A stretch of DNA of 64,000 bases from Gammaproteobacteria bacterium (lineage in GTDB: Bacteria > Pseudomonadota > Gammaproteobacteria > Ga0077536): contig JACQWY010000060.1 of assembly GCA_016209015.1 (NCBI GenBank), positions 62,001 through 126,000 of the forward strand, in the 5' to 3' direction. How positions within the stretch are numbered: the first letter of the stretch is position 1; every line of letters begins with the position of its first letter. Below the pieces are notes generated by a model. The model worked only from the letters and a program-made list of their open reading frames with translations. It did not search any database and was not told the DNA's origin. Below, in pieces: positions 41,180 through 50,557 of this stretch. The position numbers and the translations under genes were made by a program.

Positions 41180-41674
41180 TCACCGATACCGCGCCTCCAC
41201 CTCCCGATCCCGCGCGATCTGCGTCTCGAGCCGGTCGCCGTTCCCGAGCAGTTGATCCTTGTGGATGATCTCCTCGCCGTTGCCGCGCTTCAGGTAGCAC
41301 CATTCGTAGGTGCGCGTGAGCACGATCGCGTCCGTCGGGCAGGCCTCTTCGCAGAAGCCGCAGTACACGCACTTGAAGAGATCGATGTCGTAGCGCGTCG
41401 TGCGCCGCGTGTCGTCGGCGCGGGGCGCCGTCTCGATCGTGATGCAGGCCGCCGGACAGGCGGCCTCGCAGAGCTGGCAGCCGATGCAGCGCTCTTCGCC
41501 GTTCGCGTAGCGGCGGAGCGCGTGCAGCCCGCGGAAACGCGGCGACTGCGGAATGCGCTCCTCCGGATATTGCACCGTCACCTTCGGGCCGAAGAAATGC
41601 AGCCCGGTGACGCGCATGGCCGCGAAGAATTCCGCGAGCGTGAGTCCCTTCAGGAAATTCGCGAGCGCGCCCAC
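41180..41674 (-). CDS. nuoI: NuoI-type 2x[4Fe-4S] ferredoxin subunit, orphan
   Basis: 164-residue complex I subunit I homologue. It carries two classical 4Fe-4S motifs, CIGCQLCEAACP and CVYCGFCEEACP, with YPEERIPQSPRFRGLHALRR before them and KDQLLGNGDRLE near the C-terminus, all characteristic of NuoI rather than of a generic ferredoxin. N-terminus LKGLTLAEFFAAMRVTG lacks the full membrane anchor but fits NuoI. No other nuo gene is in the window, so it is an orphan or duplicate copy. It ends inside a gene-poor region and is preceded by a DUF3309 gene 7 bases upstream. Confidence 0.9.
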   Translation of the reverse strand: MGALANFLKGLTLAEFFAAMRVTGLHFFGPKVTVQYPEERIPQSPRFRGLHALRRYANGEERCIGCQLCEAACPAACITIETAPRADDTRRTTRYDIDLFKCVYCGFCEEACPTDAIVLTRTYEWCYLKRGNGEEIIHKDQLLGNGDRLETQIARDREVEARYR

Positions 41675-41681
41675 GGCGCGC

Positions 41682-41840
41682 TCACACTCTTCCCATGAGG
41701 ATCAACACGAGCAGCACGACGACGACGAGGCCGAGGCCGCCGCTCGGGTAATAGCCCCAGCCGCTGCTGTAGGGCCAGACCGGGAAGGCGCCGACGAGTG
41801 CGATGACGAGAAGGATGAGCAGAATGGTCCCGAGGTTCAT
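41682..41840 (-). CDS. DUF3309 small membrane protein
   Basis: 52-residue peptide: MNLGTILLILLVIALVGAFP, then WPYSSGWGYYPSGGLG and a second hydrophobic helix ending LMGRV. The GWGYxPSGGLG turn between two helices is the DUF3309 hallmark. Many such peptides are stress- or envelope-linked but uncharacterised. It lies 7 bases upstream of the orphan nuoI on the same strand; this spacing suggests co-transcription. Confidence 0.88.
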   Translation of the reverse strand: MNLGTILLILLVIALVGAFPVWPYSSGWGYYPSGGLGLVVVVLLVLILMGRV

Positions 41841-41982
41841 GGGCGATTCCTCGCGAGTGGGTGACGGGACACTTCAATTTGCATGCCAGCGCCGGACACC
41901 GGCGCATGCGGCCCCGCGCCTGCGCCGGCGGCCCGCACGGGAGGGAAACGTTACACCGCGTGTGTAATGCTTGCGCCGACGT

Positions 41983-44475
41983 TCACCCGCCGAGCCGCGC
42001 GATCGCGCGATCGAGCCGCCGTCCGGACTCTGCGTAATCGCGCCAGGCGCTGGAGCGCTTCAGCAGCGCCGGCACGCTCGCGATCGTGAACGCATGCGGA
42101 TCGAGGCCGGGCTTCACCTGCCGCCAGGTGAGCGGCATCGACACCGTCGCGCCGGGCCGCGCGCGCGGCGACCAGGGCGCGACCGCCGTCGCCGTGCGAT
42201 CGTTGCGCAGGTAATCGAGGAAGATGCGGCCCGCGCGCTTGCTCTTGGCCATGCTCACGACATAGCGCTCCGGCTCGTCCGCGGCGAGCGCGAGGCAGAC
42301 CGCGCGCGCGAACGCCTTCGCCGTCGCCCAGTCGAGCGTGCGATCGGGTGCCGGCGCGAGCGGCGTGACGACGTGCAGCCCCTTGCCGCCCGTCGTCTTG
42401 CAGAACGGGACGAGGCCGAGCGCCGCGAGCCGCTCGCGCAGCGCGAGCGCGCCCTCGATCACGGCGTCGAACGGCACGTCCGGTCCCGGATCGAGATCGA
42501 AGACGAGCCGGCCCGGCACTTCGGGGGCACGCGGCTCGCAATTCCAGGGATGGAGCTCGACGGCGGCGATCTGGGCGAGCGCGACGAGCCCTTCCGGCCG
42601 ATCGATCTGCAGATACGGTTTGCGATCGCCGCGCACGGTGACGAGCTCGATCAGGCTCGACGTCCCGCGCATCGCATGGCGCTGGAAGAACTGCTCGCCG
42701 TCGATGCCGTCCGGTGCGCGAACGAGCGAGCAGGGACGGCCCGCGACGTGCGCGAGGAGCTGCGGCGCGACCGCGGCGTAATAGTCGGCGAGCGCGCGCT
42801 TCGTGAACGCCGGTGTCGCGTCCGTCGCCGGCCACAGCACCTTCTCGCCGTGGGACAGCGGTACGGCGTCGCCCACCGGCCGCTTCAGGGGCGTGCGCGC
42901 CGGCGGCGCGGGACGCTCCGCCGTCACCTCGCGCGCGGGCTTGTCCTCGCGCAGTCCCTTGAATGCCGCCTGCCGCACCATGCCGTCGCCCGTCCAGCCG
43001 GCGAACTCGATCTCGGCGACGAGCACGGGCCGCGTCCAGTGCACGTTCGAATTCGCGCGCGGCGCGTTCGCGCCGGTGAACGGCGAGGATTTCGCGGCGG
43101 CTTTCGCGAGCCGCGGCAGCAGGCGTTCGAGCTTCGCGCCGGAGTAGCCCGTGCCCACGCGTCCGACGTACACGAACTGCGCGCCGCGATGCACGCCGAC
43201 GAGCAGCGAGCGGAACGCGCCGCCCGTCGTCGCCCAGCCGCCGATCACGACTTCGTGGCCGGCGCGGCACTTCGCCTTCGTCCAGCTCGCCCCGCGCCCC
43301 GAGACGTAGGGCGCATCGCGACGCTTCGAGACGATGCCCTCGAGCGCGAGACGGCAGGCGGAGGCGAGCACGGCCTCACCGCCGCTCGCGAAATGCTCGA
43401 CGTAACGCAGCACGTCGCCCCGGCCGCCTCCCGGCAGCAGCGCGGCGAGCCGCGCCTTGCGCGCTTCGAGGGCTTCGGCCCGCAGATCCGCGCCGCGTTC
43501 GTAGAGCAGATCGAAGGCGAAGAACACGAGCGCGTCCGTTCGCTCCTCGGACAACGCGGCCTGCAGCGCGGCGAAGTCCGGCGCGCCTTCCGCATCGAGC
43601 GCGACGATCTCGCCGTCGACGATCGCGTCCGGCAGCCGCGCGGCGCGGCGTGCGATCGCGGGGAAGCGCGCCGTCCAGTCGAGACCCTTGCGCGTGGACA
43701 GTCGGACCTCGCCATCGGCGACGCGCAACTGCATGCGGTAGCCGTCGAACTTGATCTCGTGCAGCCACCCGGCGCCCGCCGGCGGTCGATCGACGAGCTT
43801 GCAGAGTTGCGGGGGGACGAAATCGGGAAGCGGGGCGGCGCGTCGGCGCGGGCGCGCGTGCTGCGTCATGAACGGCGTCGGCGCGCGGCCGCGCCCGGCG
43901 GCGATCGCGGCCAGGGTGCGGCCCGAGGCGATCGAGGTGGCGGCGTCCGCGGCGGCGCCATCGCGCCGCGCGTACGCGTCATCGCGCTTGATGAGCAGCC
44001 AGTTCGTGCGCTTCGAGCGCGTCCGATCGTGTTTCAGCCGCACGAGCGTCCACGCCCCGGACAGGCGCTCGCCGGCGAGCACGAAATCGAGATGGCCCGC
44101 CGCGAGCGCCCGCGCCGGCGTGCGCCGACCAGTGCTCTCCCAGTAGCCGCGATCCCAGATCTGCACGGTGCCGCCGCCGTATTCGCCGGCCGGGATCGTG
44201 CCCTCGAAGTCGCCGTACTCGAGCGGATGATCCTCGACTTCGACCGCGAGCCGCTTGTCCGCGGGATCGAGCGAGGGCCCCTTCGTCACGGCCCAGGATT
44301 TGAAGACACCGTCGATCTCGAGCCGGAGATCGAAGTGCAGCCGGCGCGCCGCGTGCTTCTGCACGACGTAGCGCTTGCGCGCGGCGGCGCCGATCCGGCG
44401 CGTGCCGCCCGGCTCGCGCGTCTTCGCGAAGTCGCGCTTCTCACGGTATTCGCCGAGTTTCTTCTTCGCCGCCAT
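41983..44475 (-). CDS. ligD: Multidomain DNA ligase D (LigD)
   Basis: 830-residue non-homologous end-joining ligase with the order phosphoesterase (about 35-150; [20 protein letters not shown]), ATP-dependent ligase (about 215-510; catalytic Lys242 in [11 protein letters not shown]) and polymerase/primase (about 540-830; [51 protein letters not shown]). This is the Pseudomonas-type domain order. It starts at ATG 44475; the frame is open further upstream but that part is Arg-rich. No ku gene is adjacent, which is unusual since ligD and ku are often linked. Confidence 0.95.
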   Translation of the reverse strand: MAAKKKLGEYREKRDFAKTREPGGTRRIGAAARKRYVVQKHAARRLHFDLRLEIDGVFKSWAVTKGPSLDPADKRLAVEVEDHPLEYGDFEGTIPAGEYGGGTVQIWDRGYWESTGRRTPARALAAGHLDFVLAGERLSGAWTLVRLKHDRTRSKRTNWLLIKRDDAYARRDGAAADAATSIASGRTLAAIAAGRGRAPTPFMTQHARPRRRAAPLPDFVPPQLCKLVDRPPAGAGWLHEIKFDGYRMQLRVADGEVRLSTRKGLDWTARFPAIARRAARLPDAIVDGEIVALDAEGAPDFAALQAALSEERTDALVFFAFDLLYERGADLRAEALEARKARLAALLPGGGRGDVLRYVEHFASGGEAVLASACRLALEGIVSKRRDAPYVSGRGASWTKAKCRAGHEVVIGGWATTGGAFRSLLVGVHRGAQFVYVGRVGTGYSGAKLERLLPRLAKAAAKSSPFTGANAPRANSNVHWTRPVLVAEIEFAGWTGDGMVRQAAFKGLREDKPAREVTAERPAPPARTPLKRPVGDAVPLSHGEKVLWPATDATPAFTKRALADYYAAVAPQLLAHVAGRPCSLVRAPDGIDGEQFFQRHAMRGTSSLIELVTVRGDRKPYLQIDRPEGLVALAQIAAVELHPWNCEPRAPEVPGRLVFDLDPGPDVPFDAVIEGALALRERLAALGLVPFCKTTGGKGLHVVTPLAPAPDRTLDWATAKAFARAVCLALAADEPERYVVSMAKSKRAGRIFLDYLRNDRTATAVAPWSPRARPGATVSMPLTWRQVKPGLDPHAFTIASVPALLKRSSAWRDYAESGRRLDRAIARLGG

Positions 44476-44960
44476 GCCCGCCCCGTTGCGCTCGCGATTC
44501 ACTGTGCTGGCGGCGCGTGCCGCGCGGATGCCGGTGCGCAGATCGCTCGGCCGTCGGAGGCGTCCTACACGGTGCGTGTGCACTGCGCATATGTGCCAGC
44601 GCCTTTGTAATTCGTGCGTAATTCGTGCGGCGCCCGGCGTGTCGCGCTGTTGCGGATTAGCGCCGCGCTGCGCGCCACACGGTGGCACGCGCCTTGCTCC
44701 CCCGTCCACGACGTTCAAGTTCGTGACCCGACGGTGATCGCATGAAGAGGGATCCGCTCGCGACCGTGATGATCGCGCTCGCACTGTGCCTCGCGGCCCT
44801 CGCGCTCGGCGGTGCGTTGAAACAGCGTGCGGCACTGCGCGTCGTGCCGGGTGCGCGCGATTCCGCGATCCCGGCGGGGCCGATGCGCACGCTGCACGCG
44901 GTGCCGCGTCTGCGCAGTGCGGCACGCGGCGCAACCATGCGCCCGGAGGAGGAGAGAGCC

Positions 44961-45383
44961 ATGAATGCAGTGTTCGGTCTCGTCCCCGATGCGCGCGCCG
45001 CGGCGCGCACGGTCGTCGAGTTGAAATCCGCGGGCTTCGGCGCGGACGACGTGTGCGTGGTGTTCCCCGAAACCGCGGACGTCGCGGCACAGCCCACGCC
45101 GTCGCAGCCGGCGGCGCCCGCGCCGCTGCTCGTCGGCGCGACGCTCGCGGGGCCGCCACCCGCCGCCGGCCTCGCGGCCTTTGCGGCGCGCGGTCTCGCC
45201 GACGTGCTGGCGCACCTCGGCGTCGCGATCGACGCGGCGGCGCGGCTGCAGCAGCGCGTCGAGGACGGCGGGATTCTGATTTCGGTGCACGCGGAATCCG
45301 GGCGCGGCCTGGCGAGCGCGCGCGCCGTGCTCGCGGCTGCCGGGGCGCTCGACATCGGCGTCGCCGGCGCGCTCGCGGACTGA
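44961..45383 (+). CDS. Hypothetical small Ala-rich protein (possible longer form from 44742)
   Basis: 140-residue protein from ATG 44961, which has an excellent ribosome binding site (GGAGGAGGAGAGAGCC). The start [32 protein letters not shown] and [20 protein letters not shown] recall small stress-type alpha/beta domains of the YflT kind, but I cannot assign a family with certainty. In the same frame, an ATG at 44742 would add 73 residues with a hydrophobic N-terminus ([18 protein letters not shown]), giving a 213-residue membrane-anchored form. The gap 44476-44741 before it holds no gene. Confidence 0.65.
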   Translation: MNAVFGLVPDARAAARTVVELKSAGFGADDVCVVFPETADVAAQPTPSQPAAPAPLLVGATLAGPPPAAGLAAFAARGLADVLAHLGVAIDAAARLQQRVEDGGILISVHAESGRGLASARAVLAAAGALDIGVAGALAD

Positions 45384-45483
45384 TCACGCATCACATTGCG
45401 GCGCGAGCCGCGCGTGCGAGCTTCCAGCGTCCATGCCCCGGCGCTGGCGCATGTCGAGGACCATCCGGGGTGGAGATCCGCTC

Positions 45484-46023
45484 ATGAAGCCATTGCGTTT
45501 GCTGCTGCCGATGCTCGTGCTCAGTGCCGGTGCGTTCGCCGCGCCACCGACCGGTCCCGACGTCGGCGCCCCCTATACCCCCGATCCCGGGCCGCACGCC
45601 GGCAACTGGGAAGGCGCGCTCACCGGCAGCGGGCTGTCGACGCACGAGTTCGACAACAACGGCTTCGGCATGACGGGCTCGCTCGGTTACTACTACACGA
45701 AGAACATCCTGTTCACGATGAAGCAGGGTCTGCAGCTCTCGGACACGCAGAACTCGAACACGCGCCTCGGCGGACGTACCGTCGTGCAGGGTGCATATCA
45801 ATGGGATCTCGCGCGCTTCCAGCCGTACCTCGGGCTGAACGTGGGCGGCGTCTACGGCGCGGACATCGACGACGACGCGGTCGTGGGGCCCGAGGTCGGG
45901 CTCAAGTACTTCGTCAACGAGAGCACGTTCCTGTTCGGCAACGTCGGCTACGAAATGCGCGTCGGTCACTGCTGCACGGACGGCGTCGTGCCGTACTCGG
46001 TCGGCGTCGGCTTCGATTTCTGA
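45484..46023 (+). CDS. Outer-membrane beta-barrel-like protein
   Basis: 179-residue protein with a signal peptide (LLLPMLVLSAGAFAAPPTG) and alternating-residue strands ending in a terminal Phe (YSVGVGFDF), as in small outer-membrane barrels. GSLGYYYTKNILFTMKQGLQ and RFQPYLGLNVGGVYGADID are typical strand-turn-strand pieces. ATG 45484 follows GGGTGGAGATCCGCTC. It is followed ten bases later by an OmpA-type gene, an envelope pair. Function unknown. Confidence 0.82.
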   Translation: MKPLRLLLPMLVLSAGAFAAPPTGPDVGAPYTPDPGPHAGNWEGALTGSGLSTHEFDNNGFGMTGSLGYYYTKNILFTMKQGLQLSDTQNSNTRLGGRTVVQGAYQWDLARFQPYLGLNVGGVYGADIDDDAVVGPEVGLKYFVNESTFLFGNVGYEMRVGHCCTDGVVPYSVGVGFDF

Positions 46024-46033
46024 GGAGCTCCCC

Positions 46034-46900
46034 ATGACGACGAGAACCCGCATCGCACTCACGGCCGCCGCGCTCCTCGGCCTCGCCGGCGCCGCGGCCG
46101 CGCAGATGGCGCCCGAGAGCGGCGGCGCCGATCGCTACACGCAGGCGCTGTCGCGCGATTACGAGCAGCTCGCCGGAGTCGAGAAGGCCGAAGGCGATCA
46201 CCGTGACGCGCTGACTTACGCCATGCGCGCGCGCGCCGCGGCGTCCGGTCATCCCTCGGCCCCGGACGAGGTGGCGCTGCGTCAGCCGTTCCTGAAGGAC
46301 AAATACGTGCCTGAGCTCGGCCAGGCGCGCGACCGCCTCGTGCGTGGGCTCTCGGCGACGGCGCGCGAGCAGGTGCCGGACGCCGCGGCACGCGCACAGA
46401 CCTCGTTCGACTGCTGGATCGAGCAGGCGGCCGAGGACATCCAGCCGGACGACATCGCCGCCTGCCGGGCCGCGTACCTGCACGCGATCACGGAAGTCGA
46501 GCGCGCGGGCTCGCAGGTCGCCGCGACGCCGGCCGCAGCGCCGCCTGCTGCCGCGCCGGCACCGGAGCAGCCGACGAACTATCTCGTCTTCTTCGACTGG
46601 GACAAGGCCGACATCACCCCCGCCGCGCGTGAAGTGCTGCAGACCTTCCGGACGGATCGCGGGCAGAGCGGCAAGCACAACGTGCTCGCGATCGGCCACA
46701 CCGATACCTCGGGCAGCGCCCAGTACAACCTGGGACTCTCGCAGCGGCGCGCGAAAGCGGTCGAGCGCGCGCTCCAGAACATGGACGTGCCGGCGGCGGA
46801 CATCACGACCGAGGCCCGCGGCGAGACCGAGCCCCTGGTGCCGACCGGTGACGGCGTGCGTGAGCCGCAGAACCGCCGCGTCGAGCTCATTCCGCGCTAG
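46034..46900 (+). CDS. OmpA-family peptidoglycan-binding protein
   Basis: 288-residue exported protein: signal peptide (TAAALLGLAGAAAAQ), an alpha-helical middle region with a Cys pair (FDCWIEQAAED, DIAACRAAY), an Ala/Pro linker around residue 165-180, and an OmpA-like C-terminal domain (YLVFFDWDKADITP, GHTDTSGSAQYNLGLSQRRA, REPQNRRVEL) that binds peptidoglycan. It would tether the outer membrane to the wall. It lies directly after the small barrel gene and overlaps the 3' end of the convergent secreted-protein gene by 14 bases. Confidence 0.92.
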   Translation: MTTRTRIALTAAALLGLAGAAAAQMAPESGGADRYTQALSRDYEQLAGVEKAEGDHRDALTYAMRARAAASGHPSAPDEVALRQPFLKDKYVPELGQARDRLVRGLSATAREQVPDAAARAQTSFDCWIEQAAEDIQPDDIAACRAAYLHAITEVERAGSQVAATPAAAPPAAAPAPEQPTNYLVFFDWDKADITPAAREVLQTFRTDRGQSGKHNVLAIGHTDTSGSAQYNLGLSQRRAKAVERALQNMDVPAADITTEARGETEPLVPTGDGVREPQNRRVELIPR

Positions 46901-47441
46901 GCCGCGGCGTGCCCTTCGCGCCGGCGAAAGGCACGGCGGTGACCGCGCCGCCGCCGGCATGACGTTGGATCGCGCGGGCAGCGACGGGTGGCGGACACGC
47001 CGCGATGCGATGCGCGGCGGCGAGGCTGCTGTCGTCGAGCCGGCGTTCGAGCTCCGCGGCGTGTGCCGCTTCCAGGGCCGTGAACGCGGCCGCGCCCGCC
47101 GCGCAATACGCGGCGCGGTTCGCGCTGCTCGCGAGCGACTGTTCGTTCGCGAGCCGCGTGACGAAGCCGTCGAGCCGCGCCTCCGCGCCCTGCCCGTAGG
47201 CGCGCCGGAAGTACGCGCGCAGCGCAGCGCCCTGCCGGCGGAGCGCCGGGCGCAGCGCCGTGACGACGGCGTTGTAGCGCGGCTGTGCGCCGCAGGCGAG
47301 CGCGGTGACCACGAGCCGGGTCTGGAGCACGCGGGCGTTGAGCGCGCGGAGCTCGTCGGGACGGGCGCAGCGCTCGACCGCAGCGGCCATGGGCAGCGCA
47401 GCGCACAGCAGTGCCGTGAGCGCGTATCGGGCGAGTCTCAT
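46887..47441 (-). CDS. Secreted hypothetical protein, Ala/Arg-rich
   Basis: 184-residue protein with a signal peptide (LARYALTALLCAALPMAAA). The mature part is helical, rich in Ala and Arg, with four Cys (VERCARPDELRALN, VVTALACGAQP, AAYCAAGAAAF, RIAACPPPVAA) that could pair in the periplasm. I recognise no family. Start chosen at ATG 47441, directly before the signal peptide. It is convergent with the OmpA gene and shares 14 bases with it. Confidence 0.7.
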   Translation of the reverse strand: MRLARYALTALLCAALPMAAAVERCARPDELRALNARVLQTRLVVTALACGAQPRYNAVVTALRPALRRQGAALRAYFRRAYGQGAEARLDGFVTRLANEQSLASSANRAAYCAAGAAAFTALEAAHAAELERRLDDSSLAAAHRIAACPPPVAARAIQRHAGGGAVTAVPFAGAKGTPRPSAE

Positions 47442-47536
47442 GGGCTGCGATCCGGAGAGGGAGACCGCGGCGATGATACGCGAGCCGGGCGCGCCGTGAA
47501 GCCCCGTGGCGATGCCCGACGGCGGGGCCGCGGCGC

Positions 47537-49591
47537 ATGAACCGCACCGCACGTCGCGTGCTGCGCGCGCTGGGCATCGCGGTCTCGGCGCTGCTGCTGC
47601 TGCTCGTCGTCGGCGTCGTCTACGTCGTCTACGTCTTCGACTGGAACTCGGCGCGCACGCCGCTCGGGAATGCGGCTTCGCGCAGTGCAAACCGCAAGAT
47701 CGCGATCAACGGCGACGTGCACGTCCAGCTCGGCTGGCCGCTCAGCCGGCTCGAGCTCGCGGGCGTCACCGTCGGCAACGTGCCCGGCGGCCGCGAGCCC
47801 GCGATGCTCGCGCTCGAGGACATCGACGCGACGATCCGCGTGCCGGCGCTGTTCCACGGCGCGCTCGAATTCGAGAAGCTCGTGCTCGCGCAGCCGCGGC
47901 TCGCGCTCGAGAAGCTCGCGAACGGCAAGTCGAACTGGGACTTCTCCGAGAACCCGGCGGGCGGGATCGCGAAATCCCCGCTCCCGGACACGCGCGACGA
48001 GTTCCCGGCGATCGACGAGCTCGTCATCCGCGACGGCCGCGTCACGTTCCACAACCACGGGACCGGCACGGAAATCTCGGTGCAGGCGGCGACCGGCGCC
48101 GGCGCCGCGGCCCGCACCGCCACGCCGATCCATTTCGAGGGCTCGGGCGTAGTGCAGGGTCGGAAGTTCACCTTCAAGATCGCCGGCGGCAGCGTCCGCG
48201 AGCTGCGCAGCACGAGGCAGCCGTATCCGCTGAACGCGAGCGTCGTCGCGGGCCCGACGCGGGCCGCGATCGACGGCACGATCGACGATCCCATCGCCAT
48301 GAAAGGTTTCAAGCTCGGCCTCGAGCTCTCCGGGAACAACGCCGCGGATCTCTTCCCGCTGACCGGCATCGCGCTGCTTCCGACGCCGCCCTATGCGGTG
48401 AAGGGACGGCTCGGCTACGCGGACGAGGTATGGCGCTTCGAGCAGTTCAGCGGCCGGATGGGCGGCAGCGATCTCGCCGGGGATCTGAACTGGGACACAC
48501 GCCCGAAGCGGCCGAAACTGACGGCGAAGTTCACGAGCAACACGCTCGATCTCGCGGATCTGCGCGGCTTCGTCGGCGGGCGTCCCGGCGCGCACGGTCT
48601 GCCGCAGCCGGAACCGGCGGAGGGCGGGGGACCGGACCGCGTCATTCCCGACGTGCCGCTCGACATCTCGCGCCTGCAGGCGATGGACGCGGACGTCGAT
48701 CTGCGCGGCGTGCACGTGCAGGCGAACGCGCTCGCGATCGAGGATTTCCACGCGCATTTCACGCTCGTCGATCGCGCGCTCACCGTCGAGCCGCTGCGCT
48801 TCGGCAGTGGCAGCGGCAACGTCGCGATGCGTCTCGACGTCGACGCGCGCCGCGAGCCCGTGCGCATCGCGGCGGACGTGCACGTGAGCCGCGTGCCGCT
48901 GGCGAAGCTCACCGCGAAGGCCTCGGCGAAGATCGGCGAGAAGGATCTGACCCGCGGTCATCTCGGCGGCACCGCGGTGCTCTCCGGCACGGGCCGGAGC
49001 CTGCGCGAGATGCTCGCCAGCGCGAACGGCGACATCGGTCTCGGCATGGAGGGCGGGCGCGTGAGCGAGCTGATCGTGGAAATCATCGGGCTCGACGTCG
49101 CGGAGTCCGCCGGTTTCCTGATGACGGGCGACGAGCCGGTCGCCGTGCGCTGCCTCATCGCCGACTTCGGCGTCGAGAACGGCCGGATGGCGCCGCACGC
49201 GCTAGTCTTCGACACCACGGACACGATCGTGCACGGCGAAGGCGCGGTGGATCTCCGCGACGAGAAGATCGCGCTCGAGCTGAAGCCGAAGCCGAAGGAC
49301 TTCAGCCCGTTCGTGCTGCGCGCGCCGCTGACGATCGGCGGCACGCTCGCGCATCCGAAATTCGGCGTCGCGAAGCGCGGCCTCGCGGCGCGCGGTGCGG
49401 CGGCCGCGGTGCTCGCGCTGATCGCCCCGCCTGCGGCGCTCGCCGCGTTCATCGAACCCGGGCTCGGCAAGGACAGCCAGTGCGGCGCGCTGCTCGACGA
49501 GATGGCGGCGCACGCAGCGGCGGCGGAGCAGAAGCGCCCGCCCGTGTCGAGACCGAGAGCGGCGACCCCGGTCCGGCCGCGTGGCGACTGA
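47537..49591 (+). CDS. AsmA-family protein
   Basis: 684-residue inner-membrane anchored periplasmic protein of the AsmA/TamB-like group: one N-terminal helix (LGIAVSALLLLLVVGVVYVV) then a long beta-rich periplasmic part. Repeats of the type DLAGDLNWDTRPKRPKLTAK and VSELIVEIIGLDVAESAGF near the C-terminus are AsmA hallmarks. Family members form bridges for phospholipid transport to the outer membrane and influence envelope assembly. It stands alone before sodB. Confidence 0.9.
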   Translation: MNRTARRVLRALGIAVSALLLLLVVGVVYVVYVFDWNSARTPLGNAASRSANRKIAINGDVHVQLGWPLSRLELAGVTVGNVPGGREPAMLALEDIDATIRVPALFHGALEFEKLVLAQPRLALEKLANGKSNWDFSENPAGGIAKSPLPDTRDEFPAIDELVIRDGRVTFHNHGTGTEISVQAATGAGAAARTATPIHFEGSGVVQGRKFTFKIAGGSVRELRSTRQPYPLNASVVAGPTRAAIDGTIDDPIAMKGFKLGLELSGNNAADLFPLTGIALLPTPPYAVKGRLGYADEVWRFEQFSGRMGGSDLAGDLNWDTRPKRPKLTAKFTSNTLDLADLRGFVGGRPGAHGLPQPEPAEGGGPDRVIPDVPLDISRLQAMDADVDLRGVHVQANALAIEDFHAHFTLVDRALTVEPLRFGSGSGNVAMRLDVDARREPVRIAADVHVSRVPLAKLTAKASAKIGEKDLTRGHLGGTAVLSGTGRSLREMLASANGDIGLGMEGGRVSELIVEIIGLDVAESAGFLMTGDEPVAVRCLIADFGVENGRMAPHALVFDTTDTIVHGEGAVDLRDEKIALELKPKPKDFSPFVLRAPLTIGGTLAHPKFGVAKRGLAARGAAAAVLALIAPPAALAAFIEPGLGKDSQCGALLDEMAAHAAAAEQKRPPVSRPRAATPVRPRGD

Positions 49592-49702
49592 ACGAGCGCG
49601 CCGATCGGGCACGCGTGTCGCGCCCACTGCCGCTGCGCTGCGCAGAGCCCCGACCGGGCTCCGGCGCAGCATCCCCACTACTTTGACGAAGAGGCTATTC
49701 CG

Positions 49703-50293
49703 ATGTTCACACTGTCCCCGCTGCCCTATGCCCACGACGCGCTCGAACCCGTCCTGTCGCGCGAGACGCTCGAATACCACTACGACAAGCACCACAAGGG
49801 CTATGTCACGAAATTGAACGAGCTCGCCGCCGGGAAAGGCGTGACGGCCACGACGCTGGAAGAGCTCGTGATGAACGCGAGCGGCGCGATCTACGACAAC
49901 GCCGCGCAGATCTGGAACCACGATTTCTACTGGGCGGGGCTGTGCGCGCCCGCCGACAAGCAGCCGACGGGCGCGCTCGCCGCGGCGCTGAGCGCGAAGT
50001 ATGGTTCGTTCGAAGGCTTCAAGGACACCTTCGAAGCCGCGTCGATGGCGCTGTTCGGCTCGGGCTGGTCCTGGCTCGTCGTCGACGCCGGGGGTCGCCT
50101 CGAGATGTTCTGCGGCAGCAACGCCGACAACCCGCTGAAGCACGGCTCGACGCCGCTCCTCGGCTGCGACGTGTGGGAGCACGCGTACTACATCGACTAC
50201 CGCAATCTCCGCACGGATTACCTGAAGGCGTTCTGGACGATCGTCGACTGGGATCGCGTCGCGGAGCGTTACGGGAAGGTCGTGAAGAAGTAG
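49703..50293 (+). CDS. sodB: Superoxide dismutase, iron type
   Basis: 196-residue Fe/Mn superoxide dismutase converting superoxide to oxygen and peroxide. Metal ligands are His26 (LEYHYDKHHKGYV), His73 (AAQIWNHDFYW), Asp156 and His160 (CDVWEHAYY). Gln69 in AAQIWNH and SNADNPL mark the iron-type subgroup. CGAAGAGGCTATTCCG precedes the ATG. No signal peptide; cytosolic. It is separated from the metallopeptidase gene by repeats. Confidence 0.96.
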   Translation: MFTLSPLPYAHDALEPVLSRETLEYHYDKHHKGYVTKLNELAAGKGVTATTLEELVMNASGAIYDNAAQIWNHDFYWAGLCAPADKQPTGALAAALSAKYGSFEGFKDTFEAASMALFGSGWSWLVVDAGGRLEMFCGSNADNPLKHGSTPLLGCDVWEHAYYIDYRNLRTDYLKAFWTIVDWDRVAERYGKVVKK

Positions 50294-50335
50294 GCGGGGC
50301 GGGTCGGATGCGCGTGGGCGACGCGCGCGCCGCGC

Positions 50336-50392
50336 GAACGTCGGATTGCGCCTGCGGAACGTCCGATTACGCCTGCGGCTAATCGGACCTGC
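50336..50392. repeat. GTAGGTCCG-type repeat, partial copy 2
   Basis: Half element: AACGTCCGATTACGCCTGCG and CTAATCGGACCT, the right half of the family seen at 11744, 51599 and 61298. Its left half is degenerate (GAACGTCGGATTGCGCCTGC). Confidence 0.7.
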
Positions 50393-50439
50393 GCGTGGGT
50401 TGGTATTGGAGAGACCCCTCCGCTCCGGCGCTCCGGAAG

Positions 50440-50557
50440 CCGGGGTATGACGCGCATGGATAATTCGCGCGGCGAGACTCTACTGAAATGAATCGCGGCA
50501 TGGCGCGAGTTACCCACACGCGTCAGACCCCGGCACCACACGCCTCAGACCCCGGCC
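50440..50557. repeat. GGGGTC-core palindromic repeat after sodB
   Basis: CCGGGGTATGACGCGCATGG (50440) with ATAATTCGCGC faces GCGCGAGTTACCCACACGCG (50503) and CAGACCCCGG. A further CTCAGACCCCGG follows. The inner TTACCCACA is a DnaA-box-like nonamer. The right end reaches into the metallopeptidase gene and supplies its TGA stop. Confidence 0.75.
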
